NCBI GenBank assembly: GCA_019634625.1
Contig: JAHCBA010000043.1
Location: forward strand, 1 to 54,002
Length of the DNA stretch: 54,002 bases
Direction: 5' to 3'
Origin: Verrucomicrobiia bacterium
GTDB lineage: Bacteria > Verrucomicrobiota > Verrucomicrobiia > Limisphaerales > CAIMTB01
The translations under genes were made by a program, and so were the position numbers. The notes under the pieces are model-generated. The model was not told the origin of the DNA. It was given only the letters and a program-made list of their open reading frames with translations, and made no database searches. Positions 16,720 to 24,285 of the stretch are shown piece by piece (position 1 is the stretch's first letter; every line of letters begins with the position of its first letter).

Positions 16720-17511
16720 ATGAATTCTTTTCTCTCGATGGGTGGGATCGTTGCGCGCCTGACGGTGGGCGCCGCACTTGTGGGCATGGCCGCAGTCGCG
16801 TCAGTGGCGCAAGCGTCCGTGGAGAAGGGCTCGGCCAAGGTGGTCGCCGTCTATGGCTCGGTGGAAGTCTCCGTGGACGGCTCGACGTGGACCTCCGCCC
16901 AACGCGGCGAAACCCTCCGCGAAGGCGCCCGAATCCGCACCGCCGACGCTGCGGCCCTCGACCTCGACCTCGGTCGCAATGGTTCCCTCCTCCGCATCCT
17001 CCAGGACTCCAGTGTCGCCTTGACGGCTCTCTCCTATCAGCAAACGGGGGTCGAGACCATCGTCAATACCCAGATCGACCTCGAAGCCGGTCGCGTCGCC
17101 GGTCACGTCCGCAAGCTCTCCGCCGCTTCCAAGTACGAAATCAGAACCCCCAAGGTGCTCGCCGCCGTGCGTGGCACCCGCTATGAAGTCTCCTCCGAAG
17201 GAGATGTGGTCGTCGCCGAAGGTTCCGTGGTCGTGGTCTCCTACCAGGAAGACGGCACCCTCCTCACCCGCGTGGTGAATGGCGCCGAGGCTTTCAGCCC
17301 CGTCTCCGGCAACGTGGACGTCGCCTCCGACCAGGCTCTGGCCGACATCGGCGGATCCGCCTCCTCCGTTCCGGGCATCGTCGCCCTCCCGGGCCTTCAA
17401 GGGAAGCTGTTCGATGACGGCACCTCGGTGGATCGCGTGCTCCTCCCCGTGGCCGTTCATGTCTCCCGCAGTCAGCCGTCCGACGCTGGCTACTCCACGG
17501 GCGGCGAATAG
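16720..17511 (+). CDS. Exported FecR-domain protein
   Basis: 263 aa with a signal peptide (about residues 1-33, ending VASVAQAS). The FecR-like beta domain spans about 35-170: VVAVYGSVEVSVDG, LREGARIRTADAAALDLDL, LEAGRVAGHVRKLSAASKYEIRTP and VLAAVRGTRYEVSSEGDVVVAEG match the family. There is no anti-sigma N-terminal helix bundle and no sigma factor gene next to it, so it is probably a periplasmic or surface structural protein rather than a FecR regulator. It has its own promoter-like sequence and a terminator, so it is monocistronic. Confidence 0.8.
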   Translation: MNSFLSMGGIVARLTVGAALVGMAAVASVAQASVEKGSAKVVAVYGSVEVSVDGSTWTSAQRGETLREGARIRTADAAALDLDLGRNGSLLRILQDSSVALTALSYQQTGVETIVNTQIDLEAGRVAGHVRKLSAASKYEIRTPKVLAAVRGTRYEVSSEGDVVVAEGSVVVVSYQEDGTLLTRVVNGAEAFSPVSGNVDVASDQALADIGGSASSVPGIVALPGLQGKLFDDGTSVDRVLLPVAVHVSRSQPSDAGYSTGGE

Positions 17512-17605
17512 TGCATCGCTGGGGCGGGAACGAAGCGCTGCTCGCACGGGCCCGTACCGGGCCGGACGCTTCAAAGCCCCCGCCCTCCCACTCGGCTCTC
17601 CATGC

Positions 17606-17638
17606 AACCCGGGGTGAATGAACCCCGGGTTTTCCTTT
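17606..17638 (+). terminator. Rho-independent terminator after the FecR-domain gene
   Basis: A perfect 10-bp stem, AACCCGGGGT at 17606-17615 and its complement at 17622-17631, is followed by TTCCTTT. It separates the FecR-domain gene from the coaD cluster. Confidence 0.75.
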
Positions 17639-17698
17639 GGTGGGAACAACACCCGGCATCAGACCCACCGCCGTTCGCAACCGCTTCCAAGGCCACGA

Positions 17699-18196
17699 AT
17701 GCCCGCCATGCGCATCGCCGTCTGTCCCGGCAGCTTCGATCCCATCACCAATGGGCACTTGGACGTCATCCAACGCGCCTCTCGCCTCTTCGATCGCGTG
17801 GTGGTGGCCATCGCCGCCAGTGAAGCCAAGGGACCCCTGTTCACCCTGCCCGAACGGATCGAACTGGTCCGCCAGTCCGTCAACCACCTCCCCAACGTGG
17901 ACGCCGAAGACTTCTCCGGGTTGCTGGTGGAGTACGTCGCCCGCCGCGGTGCCCATGTCATCATCCGTGGCCTGCGGGCCGTCTCCGACTTCGAGTTCGA
18001 GTTCCAACTCGCCCTGATGAACCGAAAACTCAACGAGTCGGTCGAAACCCTCTTCATGATGCCCCGCGAATCCTACACCTTTCTGAGCTCGCGCCTGGTG
18101 AAGGAAATCGCCAGACTCGGAGGCGATGTGACCGAGTTCGTCCCGCCGCCCGTCCTGACGGCGTTGCGGAACCGGCTAACCTCCAACCCCCTATGA
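17699..18196 (+). CDS. coaD: Pantetheine-phosphate adenylyltransferase CoaD
   Basis: 165 aa from ATG 17699, chosen because AAGG lies 6 bp upstream; ATG 17708 is an alternative. CPGSFDPITNGHLDVIQRA is the nucleotidyltransferase motif (T/HxGH type), IIRGLRAVSDFEFEFQLALMNR the substrate loop and YTFLSSRLVKEIARLGGDV the C-terminal ISSTxVRE-like motif. It converts 4'-phosphopantetheine and ATP to dephospho-CoA. It heads the cluster coaD-yceD-rpmF-plsX-fabH, with 6 bp to yceD. Confidence 0.96.
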   Translation: MPAMRIAVCPGSFDPITNGHLDVIQRASRLFDRVVVAIAASEAKGPLFTLPERIELVRQSVNHLPNVDAEDFSGLLVEYVARRGAHVIIRGLRAVSDFEFEFQLALMNRKLNESVETLFMMPRESYTFLSSRLVKEIARLGGDVTEFVPPPVLTALRNRLTSNPL

Positions 18197-18202
18197 GGTG
18201 TT

Positions 18203-18730
18203 ATGGCCATCCTCCTCTCCCTTGCCGCCCTCCGTCAGGGCGCCGTTCAGTTGTCGGGCGAAATCTCCCCGGAGACCTTGGGGTTCGAAACCTTGGATCC
18301 CTGCGTGGAATCCCATCGCCCCTTCCAATACGACCTGCGCGCCGAATTGCTGGGCTCTGAAATCCTGCTCGAAGGACGCCTGGAAACCCTGCTCGACTGC
18401 CAGTGCGTGCGCTGCCTCGAACCCTTCGAGTGGCGCCTCCTCGTGGAACCTTGGACAGCCCTCCTGCCGTTGGAAGGCGAAGACGCCCCGCCCATGATCA
18501 ATGAGTCGGTGGACTTGACGCCCCAGATTCGTGAGGATAGCCTCCTCGCCCTTCCGCAGCACCCTGTGTGCCGGCCGGAGTGCCGGGGGATCGCAGGGCA
18601 AGCAGGGCTCGATCCGAATCACAGCTCCGCGGAAGGCCCACCCGGGAAGTCCGCCCCGGCCCGTACCCCCGGTACGGCCGTGTCGGCCCATTCGGCGTGG
18701 AGTGCACTCGATACCTTGAAACTGGATTGA
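18203..18730 (+). CDS. yceD: YceD family (DUF177) protein
   Basis: 175 aa. The stop of coaD forms part of a GAGGTG ribosome-binding site before ATG 18203, so the two are coupled. The family core is visible: RAELLGSEILLEGRLETLLDCQCVRCLEPFEW with its CxxC-type cysteines, then INESVDLTPQIREDSLLALPQHPVCRPEC. The usual second CPxCG knuckle after CRPEC is replaced by IAGQAGLDP. YceD proteins lie before rpmF in most bacteria and are linked to 23S rRNA or ribosome accumulation. Confidence 0.88.
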   Translation: MAILLSLAALRQGAVQLSGEISPETLGFETLDPCVESHRPFQYDLRAELLGSEILLEGRLETLLDCQCVRCLEPFEWRLLVEPWTALLPLEGEDAPPMINESVDLTPQIREDSLLALPQHPVCRPECRGIAGQAGLDPNHSSAEGPPGKSAPARTPGTAVSAHSAWSALDTLKLD

Positions 18731-18737
18731 AGATTTT

Positions 18738-18926
18738 ATGGGAGTTCCCAAGCGCAAACCGTCCCGCAGCCGCCAACGCATGCGGCGGGCCTACAACAGC
18801 GTCCTGCGCCTGCCGCAGTTGAGCACCTGTCCCCAATGCAGCGCCCCCTACGTGCCTCACCGGGTCTGCCCCGCCTGTGGCTACTACAAGGGTCGCCAGG
18901 TCATCACCGTCCAGGCTTTCGCCTGA
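18738..18926 (+). CDS. rpmF: 50S ribosomal protein L32
   Basis: 62 aa, typical length. MGVPKRKPSRSRQRMRRA is the conserved N-terminus, and the zinc ribbon CPQC...CPAC with CGYYKGRQV completes L32. It keeps all four zinc ligands (C+ type). It lies 7 bp after yceD and is followed by a strong hairpin with a U-tract. Confidence 0.97.
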   Translation: MGVPKRKPSRSRQRMRRAYNSVLRLPQLSTCPQCSAPYVPHRVCPACGYYKGRQVITVQAFA

Positions 18927-18942
18927 TCCCAGTCCAGCTCAG

Positions 18943-18980
18943 GGCGCGGACGCCAACCGGGTGATCCGCGCCTTTTGTTT
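18943..18980 (+). terminator. Terminator/attenuator between rpmF and plsX
   Basis: GGCGCGGA at 18943-18950 pairs with TCCGCGCC at 18965-18972, followed at once by TTTTGTTT (18973-18980). The next base is the A of the plsX start codon. This is a textbook intrinsic terminator, but it fills the place of the plsX ribosome-binding site, so it may act as an attenuator controlling read-through into plsX-fabH. Confidence 0.75.
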
Positions 18981-20081
18981 ATGCGCCTGGCGGTGGACGT
19001 GATGGGCGGTGATCACGGCGCTGGCGTCGTGGTCGCCGGCGCCGTCGCCGCCCTTGACCCATCACCCGCTCCCGCCCCCGCATCCTCTGCCTCCGCATCC
19101 TCCGCCTCCGCGTCCCCTGCCTCCATCCGCGAACTCATCCTCGTCGGCAACGAGGCCGAGATTCGCCGCCACCCCATCGCTCCTGAACACCTCGCCCGCG
19201 TCCGAATCCTGCACGCCTCCGAGGTGGTCACCATGGACGATGGACCCCGCGATGTCCTCCGTCGCAAGAAGGACTCGTCCATGGTCCGTGCCATCGAACT
19301 CGTCTCCCGTGGCGAGGCCGACGCCGTCCTCTCCTGCGGCAACACCGGTTGCCTCCTCGCCGCCTCCACCATCCGCCTGCGCCGGCTCCCGGGCATCGAC
19401 CGTCCCGGCATCGCCACCGTCATCCCCACCCCCGAAAACGAATTCGTCCTCCTCGACGCCGGCGCCAACGTCGAGTCCAAACCCATCCACCTCGCCCATT
19501 ACGCCATCATGGGCTCGGTCTATTCCTCCCAGGTCCTCGGCTACAAGCACCCGCGCGTCGGCCTCCTCTGCAACGGAACCGAGGAAACCAAAGGCAACGA
19601 ACTCACCCAGGATGCCTACCGCCTCTGCCGCCAGCTCAACCTCAACTTCGTCGGCAACGTGGAAGGCCACGACCTCTTCGCCGGCCGCGTGGATGTGGTG
19701 ATCTGCGACGGCTTCGTGGGGAACATCACCCTCAAGACCGCCGAAAGCCTCGCCAAAGGCATGTTCCGCCTCCTCAAACGCGAACTCATGGCCAGCCCCT
19801 GGCGGCGCCTGGGCGCCTGGATCGCACGCGGCGCCTTCCGTTCCATTCGCAACCGCATGGACCCCGATATGTACGGCAGCGCCCCCCTCCTCGGCCTCAA
19901 TGGCGTGGTCTTCAAAGCCCATGCCTCCGCCACCGAACGCGCCGTCCGCAACGGCATCCGGCTCGCTGCCCAGGCCTTCCAGCACCACCTCAACGACCGC
20001 ATCGCTGCCGGCATCGCCGACGCGGCCCGCCGCCTCGGTGCGGACCCCCTCGCCTCCGCCCCCTCCTCGGCCCCCGAATGA
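18981..20081 (+). CDS. plsX: Phosphate acyltransferase PlsX
   Basis: 366 aa from ATG 18981 (MRLAVDVMGGDHG, the family N-terminus). MDDGPRDVLRRKKDSSMVRAIELV, AVLSCGNTGCLLAAS, GLLCNGTEETKGNELTQ, EGHDLFAGRVDVVICDGFVGNITLKTAE and APLLGLNGVVFKAHASA are PlsX motifs. It makes acyl-phosphate from acyl-ACP, the first step of bacterial phospholipid synthesis with PlsY. Oddity: a low-complexity Ala/Ser/Pro insertion at about residues 30-50, between VAGAVAAL and IRELILVGNE, encoded by 15-bp near-repeats. The stop overlaps the fabH start (ATGA). Confidence 0.95.
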   Translation: MRLAVDVMGGDHGAGVVVAGAVAALDPSPAPAPASSASASSASASPASIRELILVGNEAEIRRHPIAPEHLARVRILHASEVVTMDDGPRDVLRRKKDSSMVRAIELVSRGEADAVLSCGNTGCLLAASTIRLRRLPGIDRPGIATVIPTPENEFVLLDAGANVESKPIHLAHYAIMGSVYSSQVLGYKHPRVGLLCNGTEETKGNELTQDAYRLCRQLNLNFVGNVEGHDLFAGRVDVVICDGFVGNITLKTAESLAKGMFRLLKRELMASPWRRLGAWIARGAFRSIRNRMDPDMYGSAPLLGLNGVVFKAHASATERAVRNGIRLAAQAFQHHLNDRIAAGIADAARRLGADPLASAPSSAPE

Positions 20082-21115
20082 CCGAACTGCCCAACGCCTC
20101 GTTCCGCAACCCCCGGGCCCGACACGGCTTCAGGGCCCGAACCTGTTCGATCACCGGCGTCGGCTCCTACCTCCCCGAACGCATCCTCACCAACGCCGAC
20201 CTGTCCGCCATGGTGGAGACCTCGGACGAATGGATCACCACCCGTACCGGCATCCGGGAGCGCCGCCTCGCCGCCCCCAACGAGGCCACCTCTGACCTCG
20301 CCTCCCAGGCCGCGCTCCGCGCCATGGAGTCCGCCGGCGTTCAACCCGCCGAAATCGACCTCATCATCGTCGCCACCATCACCCCGGACATGCTCTTCCC
20401 CTCGGTGGCCTGCCTCGTGCAACAAAAGATAGGGGCCCACCGCGCCGCCGCCTTCGACATCGAAGCCGCCTGCTCCGGCTTCATCTACGCCCTCGAAGTG
20501 GGACAGCAGTTCATCATGTCCCACACCTACGAAACCGTGCTGGTCATCGGCGCGGAGAAACTCTCCTCCATCATCGACTGGACCGACCGCAATACCTGCG
20601 TCCTCTTCGGCGACGGCGCCGGAGCGGTGGTGCTCCAAAACCGGCCCCGCTCCCACGGACTCCTCACCGCCTGCATGGGCTCGGATGGCTCCAAAGCCGA
20701 TCTCCTCAACATGCCCGCCGGCGGCAGCCGCATCCCCGCCACCCACGACTCCGTGTCGGCCCGCCTCCATTTCCTCCGGATGGATGGCAGGGAAACCTTC
20801 AAGAACGCGGTCCTGGCCATGACCACCGCCGCTGCCGAGGCCCTTCAACGATGCGATCTCACCGTCGATCGCATCGCCTGCATCATCCCCCACCAGGCCA
20901 ACATGCGCATCATCCGGGCCGTCACCCAGCGCCTCGGCGCCTCCCCGGACCGCGTCTTCATCAACGTGGACCGTTACGGCAACACCTCCGCCGCCTCCGT
21001 TGCCATCGCCCTCGACGAGGCCGTGCGCCAGGGCCGGATCCAGCGCGGCGACCTCCTCCTGCTCCTCGTCTTCGGCGCCGGCCTCACCTGGGGCGCTGCC
21101 ATCATCGAGTGGTAG
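20078..21115 (+). CDS. fabH: Beta-ketoacyl-ACP synthase III FabH
   Basis: 345 aa starting at ATG 20078 in a 4-bp overlap with plsX; the frame is open far upstream but that part is antisense or out of frame to plsX. The catalytic triad is visible: Cys132 in EAACSGF, His272 in IPHQAN and Asn302 in YGNTSAAS. TSDEWITTRTGIRERR is the typical N-terminal segment. It starts fatty-acid chains by condensing acetyl-CoA with malonyl-ACP. An N-terminal extension of about 20 residues precedes the usual ITGVGSYLPE. Confidence 0.96.
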   Translation: MTELPNASFRNPRARHGFRARTCSITGVGSYLPERILTNADLSAMVETSDEWITTRTGIRERRLAAPNEATSDLASQAALRAMESAGVQPAEIDLIIVATITPDMLFPSVACLVQQKIGAHRAAAFDIEAACSGFIYALEVGQQFIMSHTYETVLVIGAEKLSSIIDWTDRNTCVLFGDGAGAVVLQNRPRSHGLLTACMGSDGSKADLLNMPAGGSRIPATHDSVSARLHFLRMDGRETFKNAVLAMTTAAAEALQRCDLTVDRIACIIPHQANMRIIRAVTQRLGASPDRVFINVDRYGNTSAASVAIALDEAVRQGRIQRGDLLLLLVFGAGLTWGAAIIEW

Positions 21116-21258
21116 CTCGAGGGGTGGCCGCCCCCACCCCGGAGCACCTTCCTTCCGTCGCTCCGAGGAAACGAGTTCCGCGACTCTGCCCTCCCATGGA
21201 TGGATCCTCCTGACCCTGCACCCATCGGCTCGCCATCCCCCATTCACCGGCCCGGCTT

Positions 21259-21897
21259 TCAACGGAGGTACTTGAGCAGCACAAACCCGCCGATCAGCAG
21301 GATCGTGAAGACGATCGCCACCAGATCGAAATAGCGCTCCAGCAACGCCTTGATCGTCGGCCCGCACAGACGCAGCAACCCCGCCACCGCAAAGAAACGC
21401 AGCGGCCGCCCGATCACCGACGCCAGCACGAACTGCCCGAACGAAAACTCGAACACCCCCGACGCGATCGTGAACACCTTGTACGGGATCGGCGTCACCG
21501 CCGCTGCCAGATTCCCCCAAAAGCCGTAGGCGTCGTACCAGGCCTTGATCTTCGCCATCACCACCTCCCCGCGGTAGAACTCCACGATCGGTCGCCCGAT
21601 CGCCTCGTACCCCCAATACCCAATCCCGTACCCCGCCATCCCCCCCAGCACCGACCCCGCCGAACAGATCAGCGCAAACCGCCACCACCGCGTCACACTC
21701 CCCACACACAACGCAATCAACAGCACATCCGGCGGTACCGGAAAAAACGACGACTCCACAAACGCAATCGAGAACAACGCCCACGCCCCTCCCGGACGGT
21801 CCGCCCACGACACCGTCCAGTCGTACAACCGACGCAGCGGCTTCAATCGCACCGGGGCTGAGGCGGGGGCCGGGGTGGGGGCGGAGACCAGACTCAT
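21259..21897 (-). CDS. YqaA/DedA-like (VTT domain) membrane protein
   Basis: 212 aa from the ATG at 21897 (the frame is open to 21972). Several hydrophobic helices; FVESSFFPVPPDVLLIALCVG and GSVLGGMAGYGIGYWGYEAIG are characteristic of the YqaA/SNARE-associated family. YGFWGNLAAAVTPIPYKVFTIASGVFEF carries the re-entrant P-rich loop, as in undecaprenyl-phosphate or phospholipid flippases of the DedA superfamily. Probably an inner-membrane transporter or lipid scramblase; the specific substrate is unknown. It is convergent with fabH and divergent from the TIM-barrel gene across a 415-bp gap containing a palindromic repeat. Confidence 0.82.
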   Translation of the reverse strand: MSLVSAPTPAPASAPVRLKPLRRLYDWTVSWADRPGGAWALFSIAFVESSFFPVPPDVLLIALCVGSVTRWWRFALICSAGSVLGGMAGYGIGYWGYEAIGRPIVEFYRGEVVMAKIKAWYDAYGFWGNLAAAVTPIPYKVFTIASGVFEFSFGQFVLASVIGRPLRFFAVAGLLRLCGPTIKALLERYFDLVAIVFTILLIGGFVLLKYLR

Positions 21898-22010
21898 GGG
21901 CGCAGAGTGGACCGGATGCGACGGCGCACCGTCAAGATGTCGAAGTTCATGCGTCCGCCAGCCCGCAACCATTCGGAAGGACCCGCTTCGTCACCTGGAA
22001 TGCCCCGACA

Positions 22011-22193
22011 GGGCTTATGCCCAGTGCATCCCGGAGTTGTCGGTAGAGGTGCGAACTCCGCCAAGCGGCGCTTCGGAGGGCCGAGGTCCACGAGGCCGCA
22101 ACGGTGTGGAGCGTTGGGTTGAGGACTCGCGGAGCTCGTCCCTCCGGTTCGCTGGCTCGGTACCGACAACTTGGGGATGCACCGGCTTATGCC
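22011..22193. repeat. Nested palindromic intergenic repeat, full copy 1
   Basis: The outer arms contain GCATCCCGGAGTTGTCGGTA (22025-22044) and its imperfect complement at 22162-22182, flanked by matching GGCTTATGC segments. The inner arms are CGGAGGGCCGAGGTCCACGA (from 22074) and GCGGAGCTCGTCCCTCCG (ending 22145). About 52 bp from 22094 to 22145 are identical to copy 2 at 39231-39283. The rest of the 415-bp gap between the divergent YqaA-like and TIM-barrel genes (21898-22312) shows no gene. Confidence 0.75.
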
Positions 22194-22312
22194 GCCGCCA
22201 ACCCTTCTCCTTTGACACCCTTGCCCGCCGCAGGTTGGACTACCCCCAATACGGTGCCCGGTCTCAGTGTCCGCGATCGCCGCGACCGCCCCGGCGCCGT
22301 CCGTCCCGTGCC

Positions 22313-23194
22313 ATGAAGATGCCCATCCCAGTCCAAACCCTTGTCTTCACAGCCGCCCTCGGCAGCCTGTTTGCCGCCTCCGCCCTCGCCCAACCGGCCA
22401 TCCCCGACGCCTACAGGATCAACGGCTTCGCCATCGGCTGCCAGGCCTACACCTTCAACCGCTTCACCGCCTTCGAGGCGATCGAGAAGACCGCCCAGGC
22501 CGGCGGGCGCGTCATCGAGTTCTATCCCGGTCAACGCCTCAGCCGCGAAGACGGTGACCTTCGCGTGGATCACAACTCCCCCGAACTCGACACCGTCATC
22601 GCCAGGCTGCAGGCCAAGCTCAAACAGCACGACATCCTGGCAGTCAACTACGGTGTCGTCGGCATCCCGAAGGAGGAGGCGCCGGCCCGCAAGGTCTTCG
22701 AATTCGCCAAACGCATGGGCATGATCGCGGTCACCACCGAGTCCGCCGAATCCATCAACACCCTCGAAAAGCTCGCCCGCGAATTCGATCTCGGAGTCGC
22801 CTTCCACAACCATCCCGGCGATTTCTCCAATCCCAACTACAAAGTCTGGAGCCCCCACTACATCGCCGGACTGGTCGAAGGTCGCGATGCCCGGCTCGGT
22901 GCCTGCGCCGATACCGGCCACTGGATGCGCTCCGGTATCAAACCCGTGGAGGCCCTCCGCGTCCTGCGGGGACGCATCATCAGCGCCCACCTCAAGGACC
23001 TCAATGAGTTCGGCGTGCGCCGGGCCCACGACGTGCCGTTCGGACAGGGCCAGGCGGACATGAAGGCTGTCCTCGATGAACTCAAGGCCCAGGGCTTCCA
23101 GGGCAACCTCTCGATCGAGTACGAACACAACTGGGACAACAGCCTTCCCGAGGTCACCCAGTGCGTGGACTTCATCAAGGCCTACGGGCGCTGA
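22313..23194 (+). CDS. Exported sugar phosphate isomerase/epimerase (TIM-barrel, xylose isomerase-like)
   Basis: 293 aa from ATG 22313, which gives a signal peptide (TLVFTAALGSLFAASALAQ); the open frame upstream is repeat sequence. The AP endonuclease 2/xylose-isomerase-like barrel shows FAIGCQAYTFNRFTAFEAIEKTAQAGGRVIEFYPG, VAFHNHPGDF, LGACADTGHWMRSGIKPVEALRVLRGRIISAHLKDLNE and GNLSIEYEHNW. These supply the usual metal ligands (E, D, H, E). It probably isomerises or cleaves a sugar in the periplasm; secreted members are common in Verrucomicrobia and Planctomycetes. Substrate unknown. Confidence 0.85.
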   Translation: MKMPIPVQTLVFTAALGSLFAASALAQPAIPDAYRINGFAIGCQAYTFNRFTAFEAIEKTAQAGGRVIEFYPGQRLSREDGDLRVDHNSPELDTVIARLQAKLKQHDILAVNYGVVGIPKEEAPARKVFEFAKRMGMIAVTTESAESINTLEKLAREFDLGVAFHNHPGDFSNPNYKVWSPHYIAGLVEGRDARLGACADTGHWMRSGIKPVEALRVLRGRIISAHLKDLNEFGVRRAHDVPFGQGQADMKAVLDELKAQGFQGNLSIEYEHNWDNSLPEVTQCVDFIKAYGR

Positions 23195-23556
23195 CCCGCG
23201 TCCGGACCCGGGAACTGGCCCTCCTGGGAGTCCTGCTCATCCTTCCCATCCTGGCCCTGGCTCAATGGCCCCAGGCGGCCCGTTGGGTGGCAGCCTGGGG
23301 CGCCCTTGTGGGACTCCTCACCTGGACCCTCTACGCCCTCGACAAGCGACAGGCGGGAATCGGAGGCCGCCGCATCTCCGAACGGACCCTGCACGGCTGC
23401 GAACTCGCCGGCGGCTGGCCCGCTGCCTTCCTCGCCCAACGCCATTTCCGCCACAAGTCCGCCAAGGGCCGCTATCGCCTCGTCTTCTGGGGCATCGTCC
23501 TCCTTCACCAAGCCATCGCCGCCGCCGCCCTCCGCGGCTTTCCCAGCCCCGGCTGA
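23161..23556 (+). CDS. DUF1294 family membrane protein
   Basis: 131 aa from GTG 23161, the only plausible start codon upstream of the domain; it overlaps the preceding gene by 34 bp. Three or four hydrophobic segments surround the family signature YALDKRQAGIGGRRISERTLH and GGWPAAFLAQRHFRHKSAKGRY. DUF1294 proteins are small membrane proteins, sometimes fused to a cold-shock domain; that domain is missing here. Function unknown. The overlap suggests translation coupled to the TIM-barrel gene. Confidence 0.75.
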   Translation: MRGLHQGLRALTRVRTRELALLGVLLILPILALAQWPQAARWVAAWGALVGLLTWTLYALDKRQAGIGGRRISERTLHGCELAGGWPAAFLAQRHFRHKSAKGRYRLVFWGIVLLHQAIAAAALRGFPSPG

Positions 23557-23690
23557 CTCATCCCTTTCCATCCAACCCAGCGCATCGACAGAAACGCCAC
23601 GCCCACCCATTGTCCTCTCCGCGCTTCGCCCGCTGGCCTTGGCCCGGTTCCTCGGTCCGCGTCCTGCGGCGCAACACCCGAGGCTCTCTC

Positions 23691-24248
23691 ATGCGGCTCG
23701 TCATTGCCATCACCGGCGCCAGTGGTGCGCTCTACGCCCAGCGGCTTCTCGACGCCCTGGACCCCGCCATCCACGACGTGCATGTGGTCCTCAGCCGATA
23801 CGCCCCCGTGGTGCTCCAGGAGGAACTCCCCGACGGTCTCCGCCTCGCCCCAGGCGTCGTTCAGCACAACCTCCGCAGCATGAACGCCCCGTTCGCCAGC
23901 GGCTCGAACGCCTTCGACGCCATGGTGGTGATCCCCTGCAGCATGGGAACCCTCGGCCGCATCGCCCACGGCCTCAGCGATGACCTGCTGCTCCGGGCCG
24001 CCGACGTCATGCTCAAGGAACGGCGTCGCCTGATCCTCGTCCCGCGCGAAACCCCCCTCAACCTCATCCACGTCCGCAACTTCGAACTCCTGATCCAGGC
24101 CGGCGCCACCATCCTGCCCGCCAACCCCTCCTTCTACAGCCGGCCCACCACCCTCGAAGCCCTCGCCGACACCGTCGTCGCCCGGGTCCTTGACCATCTC
24201 GGACTGCCCCACCAACTCGCCCCCCGCTGGCGCGAGGAATCCGAGTAA
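23691..24248 (+). CDS. ubiX: UbiX family flavin prenyltransferase
   Basis: 185 aa from ATG 23691; the longer frame to 23076 overlaps other genes in the wrong frame and was discarded. MRLVIAITGASGALYAQRLLDAL is the FMN-binding N-terminus, MVVIPCSMGTLGRIAHGLSDDLLLRAADVMLKERRRLILVPRETPL the core and MLPANPSFYSRPTT-like (ILPANPSFYSRPTT) the C-terminal motif. UbiX makes prenylated FMN for UbiD-type decarboxylases. Next to the UbiA-like prenyltransferase it fits menaquinone (futalosine MqnL/P-type) or ubiquinone synthesis. No UbiD homologue lies in the window. Confidence 0.93.
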   Translation: MRLVIAITGASGALYAQRLLDALDPAIHDVHVVLSRYAPVVLQEELPDGLRLAPGVVQHNLRSMNAPFASGSNAFDAMVVIPCSMGTLGRIAHGLSDDLLLRAADVMLKERRRLILVPRETPLNLIHVRNFELLIQAGATILPANPSFYSRPTTLEALADTVVARVLDHLGLPHQLAPRWREESE

Positions 24249-24285
24249 TCCACCCGCCTCCGCCCCTTCAGCCCCTCCCGGTTCC

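Noticed and set aside
22061-22313. N-terminal extension of the TIM-barrel gene to 21875
   Set aside because: The extension translates repeat sequence; ATG 22313 gives a proper signal peptide.
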